From Fodinibius sp036381435 (lineage in GTDB: Bacteria > Bacteroidota > Rhodothermia > Balneolales > Balneolaceae), in the NCBI GenBank assembly GCA_036381435.1, contig DASVCW010000043.1:148020-212019 (forward strand): a stretch of DNA of 64,000 nucleotides, written 5' to 3'. Each line of letters begins with the position of its first letter. Position 1 is the first letter of the stretch. Below are positions 51,941 through 60,706 of this stretch, one piece after another. Below the pieces are notes generated by a model. The model searched no databases, was not told where the DNA came from, and worked only from the letters and a program-made list of their open reading frames with translations. The position numbers and the translations under genes were made by a program.

Positions 51941-52846
51941 TCAGGAAATCTCTGTATAAGGATCTTCAACCGTAGCAGGTTTGGCAGTAAAAATCTGCTG
52001 ATAGGCCCGGGCAACAATGGTTGAAAGAACAAAGAGAGCTGCAGAATAAAAGGCCCAAACGCCGATAATTACCAAAGTAGTGTAACCTTGATAAAAGTAA
52101 CGGTAAGAGCTAAAGGCATATTCCAGATAAAAACCTATTCCCCATTTGGCAACTTCAAAAAGGATGGTATAAACCACGGCACCAAGGAGAGCTACTTTTC
52201 GCTGCATTCGCTTTTCACTGATATACCTGAAAATAATATAAAACAGAAACAGGGTGAAGAGAGTGGGAATCAACAGATTGAGGAAGTTATAAACCCAGCT
52301 GAGTTCTACGACTACATCCGTGTAAGGCAGTGAAAACTGGTCAAAAGAAATCAGCGAAAGCATAGAAATGGCTAAGCTGAAAAACAAAAAAGCGCCGCCC
52401 ACGAGTCCAAAGCTGAAAAAGTTATAAACCATTTCCATAAGAGGGTGGCGCCGGTCTCTGATTTCAAAAACATTGAAAATCACATGCTTTAAAGAGTGAA
52501 AGAGCCCCAGCGAGAAGAAGATCAAAACGATAATACCCACAATACCAAAAAGGCGGCGTGCCCCGATCAGCGGATCAAGAAAAGTTTTTAGAGAAACATC
52601 TCCGCCAAAAATGTCACCGGTACGGGCTTCATAGCTGAAATTAGGAAATAGTTCGCGCCCGTAACGCAAAATCTCATTATAAGCGGCATCATAAGAAAGC
52701 ACATAACCGATGATAGAAATCATCAGCAGGATAAAGGGAATGGCACAAATAAAGAGATTGAACGTGATGGCAGAAGCATTAAAAAAAACATCCTTCTTTT
52801 TCGCCAACGTTACGATCAGCCGCCAGAAATCCTTATACTTCTGCAC
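51941..52846 (-). CDS. YihY/BrkB-family inner-membrane protein
   Basis: 301 residues with about six transmembrane segments (about 24-50, 98-120, 140-165, 185-208, 222-246 and 258-280). The N-terminus DVFFNASAITFNLFICAIPFILLMISIIGY is characteristic of the YihY (formerly RNase BN) family. GVWAFYSAALFVLSTIVARAY closes the family domain. The family is of unknown function, sometimes linked to serum resistance (BrkB). The gene was once called ribonuclease BN, a mis-assignment. It is monocistronic and follows mpg in the same direction after 41 bp. Confidence 0.88.
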   Translation of the reverse strand: MQKYKDFWRLIVTLAKKKDVFFNASAITFNLFICAIPFILLMISIIGYVLSYDAAYNEILRYGRELFPNFSYEARTGDIFGGDVSLKTFLDPLIGARRLFGIVGIIVLIFFSLGLFHSLKHVIFNVFEIRDRRHPLMEMVYNFFSFGLVGGAFLFFSLAISMLSLISFDQFSLPYTDVVVELSWVYNFLNLLIPTLFTLFLFYIIFRYISEKRMQRKVALLGAVVYTILFEVAKWGIGFYLEYAFSSYRYFYQGYTTLVIIGVWAFYSAALFVLSTIVARAYQQIFTAKPATVEDPYTEIS

Positions 52847-53050
52847 AGTAATGATGATGAATTAATGTGTATCGAAAGTTAATTCACTAATATAGATAAT
52901 ACTACCTTAAATTAAAGCTGAAGACAAAAAAACGTTCGGTAGCTCGAATATGTCTTTAATTATCAGTATGATAATAAGCTTCAACTTTTTTAGATAAATA
53001 AAAATTCCGCGAAAAATTTAAGTCAACCGGACTAAAAAAACTGCTTTTTG

Positions 53051-55729
53051 ATGGGTACCAAAACTAAGAAGTTAACCCCGCTGATGCGCCAGTATCACGA
53101 GATAAAAGAAAAGCATGAAGGTGCTGTGCTGTTCTTTCGAGTGGGGGATTTTTATGAGACCTTCGCCGATGATGCCAAACTGGTGAGCCGTGAGCTGGGC
53201 ATCACCCTTACCAAGCGAAACAACGGAGGTGATCAAACTCCGCTGGCCGGTTTTCCCTATCACGCACTGGACACTTACCTGCCTAAATTGGTCAAAAAAG
53301 GATATCGTGTAGCGGTTTGCGAGCAGGTTGAAGACCCTTCGGAAGCCAAGAAAGCGGGACGCAAAATTGTAACCCGGGAAGTAACCGAGATCACCACGCC
53401 CGGGGTTACCATGTCGGATAAACTGCTCGAGCACAAGCGAAATAATTATGCGGCGGCAGTTTGGTGGAATGGTGATGCGTCCGGTGTCGCTTTTTCGGAT
53501 GTTTCTACGGGTGAATTTGCCGTAAGCCAGGTTGCTAAAGAACAATTAAACGACCTGTTGCAGTCGGTTCACCCCGCCGAGCTGCTACTGCCCCAAAAGC
53601 TGAAGAATAAAGTGCCCGAAAAGCTACTGGATTATAATATCACTTTTATTGAAGACTGGGTGTATGAAGGAAATTACGGCTATAATCTATTAACGGAGCA
53701 TTTTGAAACACATTCGCTAAAAGGTTTCGGAGTCGAAAATTTAAAAACCGGTCATGTTGCTGCCGGCGCGCTGATGCACTACATTCAGGAAACGCAAAAG
53801 GCATCTCTTGGGCACATCAAACGGTTATATGCTTTCGAAAACCACGAATATATGTCGCTGGATGGCTCCACTAAACGCAACCTGGAGCTCATCACCAGCA
53901 TGCAGGAAGGCGGCAGCGAAGGCACACTCATCTCTATTTTAGATGACACCTGTACTGCTATGGGGGGACGATTACTGCGTAAATGGGTGATGCGTCCTCT
54001 GAAAAGGATGAAACCTATTCAGGTGCGCTTGAACGCGGTGGAATCGCTGAATGTGAACCATGAAGTTCGAGAAAATCTGCGTGAAGAACTGGGGCAGGTG
54101 GGCGACCTTGAGAGGCTCATCTCCCGTATTTGTGTGGGGCGTGCCAACGCCCGTGATGTAATAAAGCTCAAACTGTCGCTGGCACAAGTACCGCGTATAA
54201 AAATGCAGTTCAGCCAGCTCGACGAACCATTGCTCAAAGATATTCTGGACCGCCTGAAGTTGCTGATTGAAGTACAGGAACGTATTGAAAAAGCGATTGC
54301 CGAAGATCCGCCTGCCAGTATCCGCGACGGTGGGATTTTCAATGATGGCTTTAATAAGGAATTGGATGAACTGCGTGATATCGCCCGAAATGGCAAAAAT
54401 TATATTGCTGATATCAAAGAAGAGTTAGCGGCTAAAAGTGGTATCAGTTCACTTAAAATTGGTTACAACAAGGTTTATGGTTATTACATCGAAGTAACCA
54501 ATACTCATAAAGATAAAGTACCAGAGCATTTTATCCGAAAGCAGACGCTGGTTAATTCCGAGCGGTACATCACTCCTGAGCTTAAAGAAATAGAGGAGAA
54601 AATCCTTTCTGCTGAAGAGCGAAGCAAAACGCTCGAGTATGAGCTTTTTGAGGAATTACGATTATACGTTGCAGAGTTTGCCGAGGATGTGCAACAGGTG
54701 GCACAGGCCCTGGCCGAGCTTGACTGCTTGCAGAGTTTTGCCGAAGTAGCTTTTCGCAATAATTATTGCAAACCGTCTATTGCCGATGATCAGAAAATTG
54801 ATATAAAAAAAGGGCGCCATCCGGTGGTGGAAAAAACGCTGCCGCCCGGTGATCCTTTCATCCCGAATGATATTCATCTCGAAAATGAAGATGAGCAGAT
54901 TCTTATCATTACGGGTCCCAATATGGCCGGTAAAAGTATTATTCTGCGTCAAACCGGACTGATTGTGCTCCTGGCGCAGATCGGCTGTTTTGTTCCCGCC
55001 GAAGAAGCCCATATCGGGTTGGTGGATAAGGTATTCACCCGGGTAGGTGCATCCGATAATTTAGCGGCGGGGGAAAGTACGTTTTTGGTTGAAATGAACG
55101 AAGCGGCTAATATTCTCAACAACGCAACCCGAAACTCACTCATTTTACTGGATGAAGTGGGACGGGGCACCAGTACTTTTGATGGGCTCAGCATTGCTTG
55201 GTCGCTGGCCGAATATCTGCATAATCAGCCTTCGGTAGCGGCTAAAACGCTCTTTGCCACTCACTATCACGAGCTGAACGAGCTCGAAAATATGTACGAT
55301 CATATCGTTAATTACAATGTGCAGGTGAAGGAACATGACGGAAAGGTGATTTTTCTCCGCAAACTTATTCGCGGAGGGGCCGACCACAGTTATGGCATTC
55401 AAGTGGCGGATATGGCCGGTTTACCTTCTATTGTGATTGAACGGGCAAAGGAAATTCTCGGGAATCTCGAAAGCCACAGTCTGGACATTACCGACAGCAA
55501 CGGCACTTTGGAAAAAGGCGCCAGGAAAAAGAAAGCGGCCGCTCAAAAAGCATCGAAAGAGATGGACAAGCAGGAGCAAATCGACCAGATGTCGCTCTTT
55601 CAAACCCAGTTGGATCCCAATATCGAAATACTCATGGATAAGCTTGAAGCCTGTGATCCTAATCGAATGACGCCTATCGAATCGCTGATGCTGGTTTCAG
55701 AATTGAAGAAATTAACAGGTAAAAAATAA
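53051..55729 (+). CDS. mutS: DNA mismatch repair protein MutS
   Basis: 892 residues from ATG at 53051 (a TTG three bases upstream is in frame but less likely). Mismatch recognition residues are in VGDFYETF. The connector, core and clamp domains follow, then the ATPase with Walker A TGPNMAGKS (about 621-629), the DEVGRGTSTFDG Walker B and TLFATHYHEL. The C-terminal tail contains a Lys-rich segment (GARKKKAAAQKA) and a beta-clamp-like end. Full length for MutS1. Binds mismatches and recruits MutL, which is not in the window. Confidence 0.97.
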   Translation: MGTKTKKLTPLMRQYHEIKEKHEGAVLFFRVGDFYETFADDAKLVSRELGITLTKRNNGGDQTPLAGFPYHALDTYLPKLVKKGYRVAVCEQVEDPSEAKKAGRKIVTREVTEITTPGVTMSDKLLEHKRNNYAAAVWWNGDASGVAFSDVSTGEFAVSQVAKEQLNDLLQSVHPAELLLPQKLKNKVPEKLLDYNITFIEDWVYEGNYGYNLLTEHFETHSLKGFGVENLKTGHVAAGALMHYIQETQKASLGHIKRLYAFENHEYMSLDGSTKRNLELITSMQEGGSEGTLISILDDTCTAMGGRLLRKWVMRPLKRMKPIQVRLNAVESLNVNHEVRENLREELGQVGDLERLISRICVGRANARDVIKLKLSLAQVPRIKMQFSQLDEPLLKDILDRLKLLIEVQERIEKAIAEDPPASIRDGGIFNDGFNKELDELRDIARNGKNYIADIKEELAAKSGISSLKIGYNKVYGYYIEVTNTHKDKVPEHFIRKQTLVNSERYITPELKEIEEKILSAEERSKTLEYELFEELRLYVAEFAEDVQQVAQALAELDCLQSFAEVAFRNNYCKPSIADDQKIDIKKGRHPVVEKTLPPGDPFIPNDIHLENEDEQILIITGPNMAGKSIILRQTGLIVLLAQIGCFVPAEEAHIGLVDKVFTRVGASDNLAAGESTFLVEMNEAANILNNATRNSLILLDEVGRGTSTFDGLSIAWSLAEYLHNQPSVAAKTLFATHYHELNELENMYDHIVNYNVQVKEHDGKVIFLRKLIRGGADHSYGIQVADMAGLPSIVIERAKEILGNLESHSLDITDSNGTLEKGARKKKAAAQKASKEMDKQEQIDQMSLFQTQLDPNIEILMDKLEACDPNRMTPIESLMLVSELKKLTGKK

Positions 55730-55760
55730 GCCGCGGATCGGGCGGATTTGAACGGATGTA
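55730..55760. repeat. GCGGAT-family repeat (half element)
   Basis: GCCGCGGATCGGGCGGATTT and then GAACGGATG, nearly the same arm as 15425-15456. It begins directly after the mutS stop codon. Confidence 0.65.
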
Positions 55761-55878
55761 GGAGGCACCCTGACCGTCAATAATTAATTCTAAAGCTTTT
55801 TTTAGTTAGAATTAGGAGAATATTTGATTCGAGAATTAGCCCTTATCAAATTCTCTGCTGTTTTTATCTTCTTTCCTT

Positions 55879-55903
55879 GTCGGGCAAGATGCCCGACCTA
55901 CAG
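55879..55903. repeat. GTCGGGCAAGATGCCCGAC palindrome with CTACAG tail
   Basis: A 7-bp stem GTCGGGC/GCCCGAC with a short loop and the tail CTACAG. It belongs with the three palindromes at 34784-34949. Confidence 0.65.
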
Positions 55904-56019
55904 CCTCATGTTGCTTTGGTTCTACTTTGATCCCGGCCGGTTTAACGCATTAGAAAGTTAGCAAAGTTTAATTAAGCACTTGATTGAAACAATCAACTTA
56001 AGTACTCGTAGTGGCTTCT

Positions 56020-56856
56020 ATGAGAATACTTTATATCACATTCTTATTACTCACGTTCTTTAGCACATCCTTTGCTCAAGAAACGGTTATTAAGGGGCAA
56101 GTTTTAAACGCAGAATTAGGAGAGCCAATCCCTTTTAGCAATGTAGGAATTCCTGCAAAGAAGATTGGTACTGCAACTTATGAAGATGGAACCTTCACTC
56201 TGCAACTTCCTGCTGGCACTCAAAAAGATACTTTACTGATTTCTGCCATCGGCTTTAAAAGTAAAACTATTCTAATAGCTGATTATTTAAAGAAAAACAG
56301 CAGCAAAATCTATCTATCCCCGAAAACTTACCAAATGCGATCCATTACTGTTACTAGTCAAGAAGTGGAGACGGAATGGATTGGCAAAAAAATTGCACCC
56401 ATTATTGGCGGTGGCGGTTATTCAATGGCTTCAGATTATGTTGCCTATGGTTTTAAAATTGAATGGAATAAAAAGCTTCCCATTCAAATTCTATATTCAA
56501 GAATGTATTTAAGAGAGAATAAAAATGTCTTTCCCTTAAAGATGAGATGCAGAATTGTTGGTGTTAATCCTAAAACAGGAGAACCGGGAAAAAACTTAAC
56601 ACCTGAATATGCGATAGTTTCAACTGATGAAAACAAAGGATGGGTAACCTGCAATTGGCCAAATAAAGAGGTTTATATAAATAAATCTTCTTTTTTTATT
56701 CTTTTTGAATGGCTTCCAAATCGTAAGAAAAAGTGGGCTCCAAAATTCTCAGAAGCTTTCTTTTTTAAGTCAAAAGTATATTTAAAAAATGGCATAATGG
56801 ATGATTGGGAAATAGAACCCTCCGATCTTATTTATAGTCTTAAGGTAGCTTATTGA
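56020..56856 (+). CDS. Exported protein with CarboxypepD_reg-like domain
   Basis: 278 residues from ATG at 56020; a GTG nine bases upstream is in frame but less likely. A signal peptide (YITFLLLTFFSTSFAQ) leads into a CarboxypepD_reg-like beta-sandwich (about 18-105: VIKGQVLNAELGEPIPFSNVGI and TYEDGTFTLQLPAG). The C-terminal 170 residues are unlike a TonB receptor and rich in aromatic beta strands (YGFKIEWNKKLPIQILYSRMYLREN). Such proteins are common in Bacteroidota outer membranes or periplasm, function unknown. It precedes the GntR regulator by about 80 bp. Confidence 0.75.
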   Translation: MRILYITFLLLTFFSTSFAQETVIKGQVLNAELGEPIPFSNVGIPAKKIGTATYEDGTFTLQLPAGTQKDTLLISAIGFKSKTILIADYLKKNSSKIYLSPKTYQMRSITVTSQEVETEWIGKKIAPIIGGGGYSMASDYVAYGFKIEWNKKLPIQILYSRMYLRENKNVFPLKMRCRIVGVNPKTGEPGKNLTPEYAIVSTDENKGWVTCNWPNKEVYINKSSFFILFEWLPNRKKKWAPKFSEAFFFKSKVYLKNGIMDDWEIEPSDLIYSLKVAY

Positions 56857-56935
56857 TTTTTTATTTCATTCATGAGAATCATCTTTAAAACCAATATCTT
56901 CATCGGGAGAATGAACTTTTTCATAAGTTGTCACA

Positions 56936-57829
56936 TTGAAAAACTCCGCCAAATATATTGCAGACCGTATTAGACTGATGATTGTTACCAAGCAGTTTCA
57001 GGTGGGAGAGGTGTTGCCTTCAACCCGCCAGTTGGGACAACAGCTTGAGTCCAGTTTTCATACCGTGCGCAAGGCTTATCATATTTTGGTTGATGAAGGG
57101 CTGATTCGCGGTGAGCGGGGAAGAGGGTTTATCGTTGAACGGCAGAACACCAATCTCGATAAAGCCGACCGGCTTGAAGTGGGTGCTGAAAAAATGCGGA
57201 AGCTGCTGGAGGAGCTTATCGGCTATGGACTGGATGAGTCGGAAATTGACGAGCTTTTCCAGGAGCGGCTGAGTTTTATGGAGTGGCCCGACCGTATCGA
57301 AAGCTGTGCCAGCATCGGGGAGACGGATGAACTCGGCAAAATGATTTCGGAAGCGATCAAAAAAGAAGTGGGCGTGCGAAGCCGGGTGCTGAATGTGAAT
57401 CAGTATAACGAAACGGTAAAGTATGATGCGCTTTTTGTGCCCGTTCAACTGGTTAACAAATTTCGCGGCTTTGCCGAAAAGGGACGTTTGCTGCCGGTTG
57501 TTTACAGTATCAGCCCCGATACGCTGCTTTCTATTGTTGATCGCGCGGGCATTGAAACGATCGGAGTGGTGACGGCCGAGGATCAGACTATCCCCAAAAT
57601 CATCAACGAACTGAAAGTAAGCCTCCATTTTGGAGGGTCGTTTGTTGCCGGGGCAACCTATGGAAAATCACTGCCACTTTTTGTTCGGGAAGCGGATTTA
57701 ATTTTATATACTTCTCAAAGTGCCGCCCTTGTGGAAAAGAAAGTTCCGGAGCGGAAGAGAATCAAGTTGGAATATCAAATTTCGGAACAAAGCGCCGATA
57801 CAATACGAGCGGAGCTGTGGGATCAGTAG
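56936..57829 (+). CDS. GntR-family transcriptional regulator with unusual C-terminal domain
   Basis: 297 residues. The start is TTG at 56936, the only in-frame start before a TAA at 56924. An N-terminal winged helix at 1-66 (YIADRIRLMIVTKQFQVGEVLPSTRQLGQQLESSFHTVRKAYHILVDEGLIRGERGRGFIVE) is typical of GntR/YtrA-like regulators. A coiled region (ADRLEVGAEKMRKLLEELIGYGLDESEIDELFQERL) follows. The C-terminal about 170 residues do not match FCD, UTRA or aminotransferase domains; they look like a Rossmann-like or periplasmic-binding-like fold, which I cannot name. The ligand is unknown. A repeat of 50 bp separates it from the helicase gene, so joint transcription is likely. Confidence 0.8.
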   Translation: MKNSAKYIADRIRLMIVTKQFQVGEVLPSTRQLGQQLESSFHTVRKAYHILVDEGLIRGERGRGFIVERQNTNLDKADRLEVGAEKMRKLLEELIGYGLDESEIDELFQERLSFMEWPDRIESCASIGETDELGKMISEAIKKEVGVRSRVLNVNQYNETVKYDALFVPVQLVNKFRGFAEKGRLLPVVYSISPDTLLSIVDRAGIETIGVVTAEDQTIPKIINELKVSLHFGGSFVAGATYGKSLPLFVREADLILYTSQSAALVEKKVPERKRIKLEYQISEQSADTIRAELWDQ

Positions 57830-57831
57830 GT

Positions 57832-57884
57832 AGACGTGAGATGTGAAACATGAGACGGTTGTCTCACTTCTCACGTTTCACGTT
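57832..57884. repeat. GTGAGAC-type inverted repeat
   Basis: AGACGTGAGATGTGAAACAT-GAGAC and GTCTCACTTCTCACGTTTCA are imperfect inverted arms with loop GGTT. It starts right after the GntR stop. The sister copy is at 2918-2968. Confidence 0.6.
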
Positions 57885-57954
57885 TGTTTCCCAATATGAG
57901 ACAGGTACGGTATCAGCCTTTGTCTCAGGTTCGCATTTAATCTTTTATAAAAGA

Positions 57955-59925
57955 ATGACAGATAAAAAGCTAAAAGAACTTATAAAACGTGCTCTGAAAG
58001 CCGTGGAAGCGGAAATTGATGCGGTTCGCGAAAAGCCGGCTCAGGATGTACTTTTCGACGGAAAACTGCGCGAAAACCATCCGGGTGATGCATTTTACTA
58101 CGAGTTCAAATCACAAAATAAGTCACTCCGCTTTGCCGAGATGATTCGCGGGGAAATGGACGGCTATGAAGAAGAATTAGAGCTGTATCCTGTGGAAGTG
58201 GACGATAAAAAAGTAGTGCTTCATTTTCCGCATAATTTGGGAGATTCGCTATCGAAAGTAAATTTGGAATGGGAGAATGATTTTGTACTCCGCAAGCTGC
58301 GATCTGAGCTGAAGGATCTGCTTGATTCCGATCAAAAGGGAGCCCGTCTGCGAATGGGAAAGCTTTTTTATCCCGATTCAAAAAAGCATCACACCAAGGA
58401 TGATGAAATACGCGTGTTGGATGACAGCAAACGCAATAAAGCTCAGCACGAGGCGCTGGTCAAATCACTCGAAAATGAGGTGCTCTATGTCTGGGGTCCG
58501 CCGGGTACGGGCAAAACTTCCACCTTGGGATTCATGATCGCGAACTATCTCATCAAGGGAAACCGGGTGCTTTTTGCGGCGAATACCAACCGCGCGGTTG
58601 ATGTAGGACTACTTAGTACGCTGCGGGCACTGACGGATGTTGAAAAAGAACACCTTGAAGAAAAGGTGACCCGTTTTGGTGAAATTGCCCTGGAAAGTGA
58701 GCGACTAGAGGCAGTACTCTTCGAGCAGCATGTTGAACAGAGAGAGCGTGAACAAAAGGAAAAAGCAGGTAATCTTTCAAATTTACTGGGTGAATATCAG
58801 AAGCTGCAGCAAGAAATTGATAACCTGATGGAGCATGGAGAATCAGTTCCCAAAGAACTGGACGACCGCATCAACCTGCGGGGCGAACGTCTGGATGAAT
58901 TGGGAGGCGAAGCAGCACTTGAGGAAGAAATTGACCGGCTCATTACGGTTAATGAACGGGTGGAACTGGAACGAATGAAACTGGTAGCTACAACGCTGGC
59001 CAAAGTTTGTACTTCCGATTTGTTCGACCGTCAGGAGTTTGATGCGGTAGTGGTTGATGAAGCTTCAATGGCCAATCTGCCTTACCTGATGGTGTTAGCG
59101 GCCAAAGCTAAAGCCCATATCGTGGTGGTTGGCGACCCTATGCAGTTACCGCCTATTGCGCTGACGAAGGATTTCAAGTCAAGGAAGTTTCTGGAGGATG
59201 ATATTTTCACCTTTGTCTCCAAAGCAAAAGCTACCGAAGACCTGTTTGCCTGGCATGATGAAAATCGTCCGCTCACCACTTTTTTCGATACCCAGTACCG
59301 GCTGAATGAAGATCTGGCTGAGGTTTTGAGTTCTGTCTTTTATGATGGACGGTTGAAGACAGCGAAAAGCGATGAGGATTCAATTCAGATAAATGAAAAT
59401 CATGCTCCGACCGTGAATGTGATTGACAGTCGAAAATATGGACCGGTACTTACCCAAAAGAGCGAAGGAAAGGGGTTTTCGCCATCCAACGAGGTGCATA
59501 AAGTGATTCTCATCAAAATGATAAAACGGCTGGTGCTGAAGAATCATGTGCCGGTGGATGAGATTGGAATTATCGTTCCCTTTAGGAGTACAGTCTATGA
59601 TATTCGAAGTGAGCTTTACGAGGAAAATTATGGAATGATTGAAGTAGGTACCATTCACACTTTTCAAGGACGAGAGAAAGAAGTGATTATTTTTGATACC
59701 GTGATGAGCGGTGAAGAGCAGTACGGACGCAAGCGCCATTATTCTGTCAGGCCTTTTGACGAGGAGAAAAACGGCTTGGCAGTACCGCGCCTGCTAAACG
59801 TAGCCTTTTCCCGAAGCAAAGATCGCCTTGTGATTTTAGCGGATATGGATCACATCAACAAAATATACGGACAGAAATTTCTGGGGCGGTTGCTGAGGAA
59901 TTTTCAGCAAGCAGAGAAGGGGTGA
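57955..59925 (+). CDS. Upf1-like superfamily 1B helicase
   Basis: 656 residues from ATG at 57955 (MTDKKLKELIKRALKAVEAE); a 35-residue in-frame extension crosses a repeat and is rejected. The N-terminal about 150 residues are a charged domain without known family. Motif I is GPPGTGKT (181-188). Further SF1 motifs are VVDEASMA (II), GDPMQLPPIA (III), DTQYRL (IV), VPFRSTVYDI, TIHTFQGREKEVIIF (V) and NVAFSRSKDRLVI (VI). This resembles Upf1/IGHMBP2/DNA2-type helicases on DNA or RNA. A coiled-coil insertion of about 90 residues (EEHVEQREREQKEKAGNLS) lies between motifs Ia and II. The bacterial role is unknown. Confidence 0.85.
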   Translation: MTDKKLKELIKRALKAVEAEIDAVREKPAQDVLFDGKLRENHPGDAFYYEFKSQNKSLRFAEMIRGEMDGYEEELELYPVEVDDKKVVLHFPHNLGDSLSKVNLEWENDFVLRKLRSELKDLLDSDQKGARLRMGKLFYPDSKKHHTKDDEIRVLDDSKRNKAQHEALVKSLENEVLYVWGPPGTGKTSTLGFMIANYLIKGNRVLFAANTNRAVDVGLLSTLRALTDVEKEHLEEKVTRFGEIALESERLEAVLFEQHVEQREREQKEKAGNLSNLLGEYQKLQQEIDNLMEHGESVPKELDDRINLRGERLDELGGEAALEEEIDRLITVNERVELERMKLVATTLAKVCTSDLFDRQEFDAVVVDEASMANLPYLMVLAAKAKAHIVVVGDPMQLPPIALTKDFKSRKFLEDDIFTFVSKAKATEDLFAWHDENRPLTTFFDTQYRLNEDLAEVLSSVFYDGRLKTAKSDEDSIQINENHAPTVNVIDSRKYGPVLTQKSEGKGFSPSNEVHKVILIKMIKRLVLKNHVPVDEIGIIVPFRSTVYDIRSELYEENYGMIEVGTIHTFQGREKEVIIFDTVMSGEEQYGRKRHYSVRPFDEEKNGLAVPRLLNVAFSRSKDRLVILADMDHINKIYGQKFLGRLLRNFQQAEKG

Positions 59926-59930
59926 AAGTA

Positions 59931-59969
59931 ATTAAAATACCGCAAGTTGCAAACTTGCGGTATTTTAAT
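59931..59969. repeat. REP hairpin beside the RAYT gene
   Basis: ATTAAAATACCGCAAGTT and AACTTGCGGTATTTTAAT are perfect 18-bp arms with loop GCA, the longest perfect stem in the window. It lies just after the helicase stop. Confidence 0.88.
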
Positions 59970-59985
59970 TGAAAAAGAGATTATG

Positions 59986-60023
59986 CTGCCCCGAATGGTC
60001 GGGGTAACTTGTAGCATAATCGG
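59986..60023. repeat. Second REP module upstream of RAYT (CCCCGA...TCGGGG, CTTGTAGCATAA)
   Basis: CTGCCCCGAATGGTCGGGG then AACTTGTAGCATAATCGG. A near-identical sequence (CTGCCCCCGAAGGTTTCGGGG, AACTTGTAGCATAACCGA) is at about 62928-62970. Confidence 0.75.
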
Positions 60024-60039
60024 TAATTGGGGGAAAATC

Positions 60040-60588
60040 ATGAGTAGAAATTATAAGTTTTGGGATCAGAGTAAACCTTACTTCATTACTTATGCTACGG
60101 TTGATTGGGTTGATGTATTTACCCGACAGACGTATAAAGATATTGTTGTCGACAGCTTACAGTTTTGTATTGATAACAAAGGGCTTATTGTATATGCATG
60201 GTGTATTATGAGCAATCATGTTCATTTGATTATCGGCAGTAATCAAGAGAAGATGCAGGATATTGTAAGGGATATGAAGAAGTTTACTTCGAAGAAGATA
60301 TGTGAAGCGATAGAAACCAATCCACAAGAAAGTCGCAAGCAATGGATGCTGGCATTATTTTCAAGAGCGGGAAAAAGAAATTCAAATAATAAAAAGTACC
60401 AGTTTTGGCAACAGCACAATCAACCTATTGAACTTGATTACGCTGAAATCATAGATCAGAAGATTAATTATATCCATAATAATCCTGTAAAAGCCGGATG
60501 GGCAAACCATCCCTGGGAATATATTTATAGCAGCGCTCCTGCTTATGCAGGAAGAGGGGGATTATTATCTATTACAAAAGTGGGATAA
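60040..60588 (+). CDS. REP-associated tyrosine transposase (RAYT, Y1 family)
   Basis: 182 residues from ATG at 60040 with GGGGGA eight bases upstream; an in-frame extension of 31 residues from 59947 overlaps the REP hairpin and is rejected. It belongs to the TnpA_REP/IS200-type HUH superfamily: the divalent metal motif is His60-Val-His62 in NHVHLII, and the nucleophilic tyrosine is likely Tyr144 in INYIHNNPVKAG. RAYTs process REP hairpins as single strands and, unlike IS200 transposases, are usually single-copy and domesticated. It is bracketed by REP hairpins at 59931-59969 and 60650-60672. Group within the RAYTs is not determined. Confidence 0.9.
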   Translation: MSRNYKFWDQSKPYFITYATVDWVDVFTRQTYKDIVVDSLQFCIDNKGLIVYAWCIMSNHVHLIIGSNQEKMQDIVRDMKKFTSKKICEAIETNPQESRKQWMLALFSRAGKRNSNNKKYQFWQQHNQPIELDYAEIIDQKINYIHNNPVKAGWANHPWEYIYSSAPAYAGRGGLLSITKVG

Positions 60589-60649
60589 GTTTAATTGTAC
60601 TACTAGCTATAAATTTGCGGAACTTTTAGGGGATAAAAGTAGATAAGGG

Positions 60650-60672
60650 GCCACAAGTTGCAAACTTGCGGC
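60650..60672. repeat. REP hairpin downstream of RAYT
   Basis: GCCACAAGTT and AACTTGCGGC with loop GCA, an imperfect copy of the hairpin at 59931-59969. Confidence 0.8.
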
Positions 60673-60706
60673 ATCCTGGTATGCCTTATACCTTATTTCC
60701 CTATAC

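Noticed and set aside
57955..59925. Defence-island helicase
   Set aside because: No nuclease, methylase, toxin or other defence gene is adjacent, so the helicase alone does not support a defence call.
59947..60039. Upstream extension of the RAYT protein
   Set aside because: It translates the REP hairpin and the second repeat module; the ATG at 60040 has a ribosome-binding site and starts the family domain.
59931..60672. Ordinary IS200/IS605 insertion
   Set aside because: No TnpB, single gene, REP hairpins with internal rather than terminal placement, and the protein matches RAYT spacing of HVH and the tyrosine motif better.
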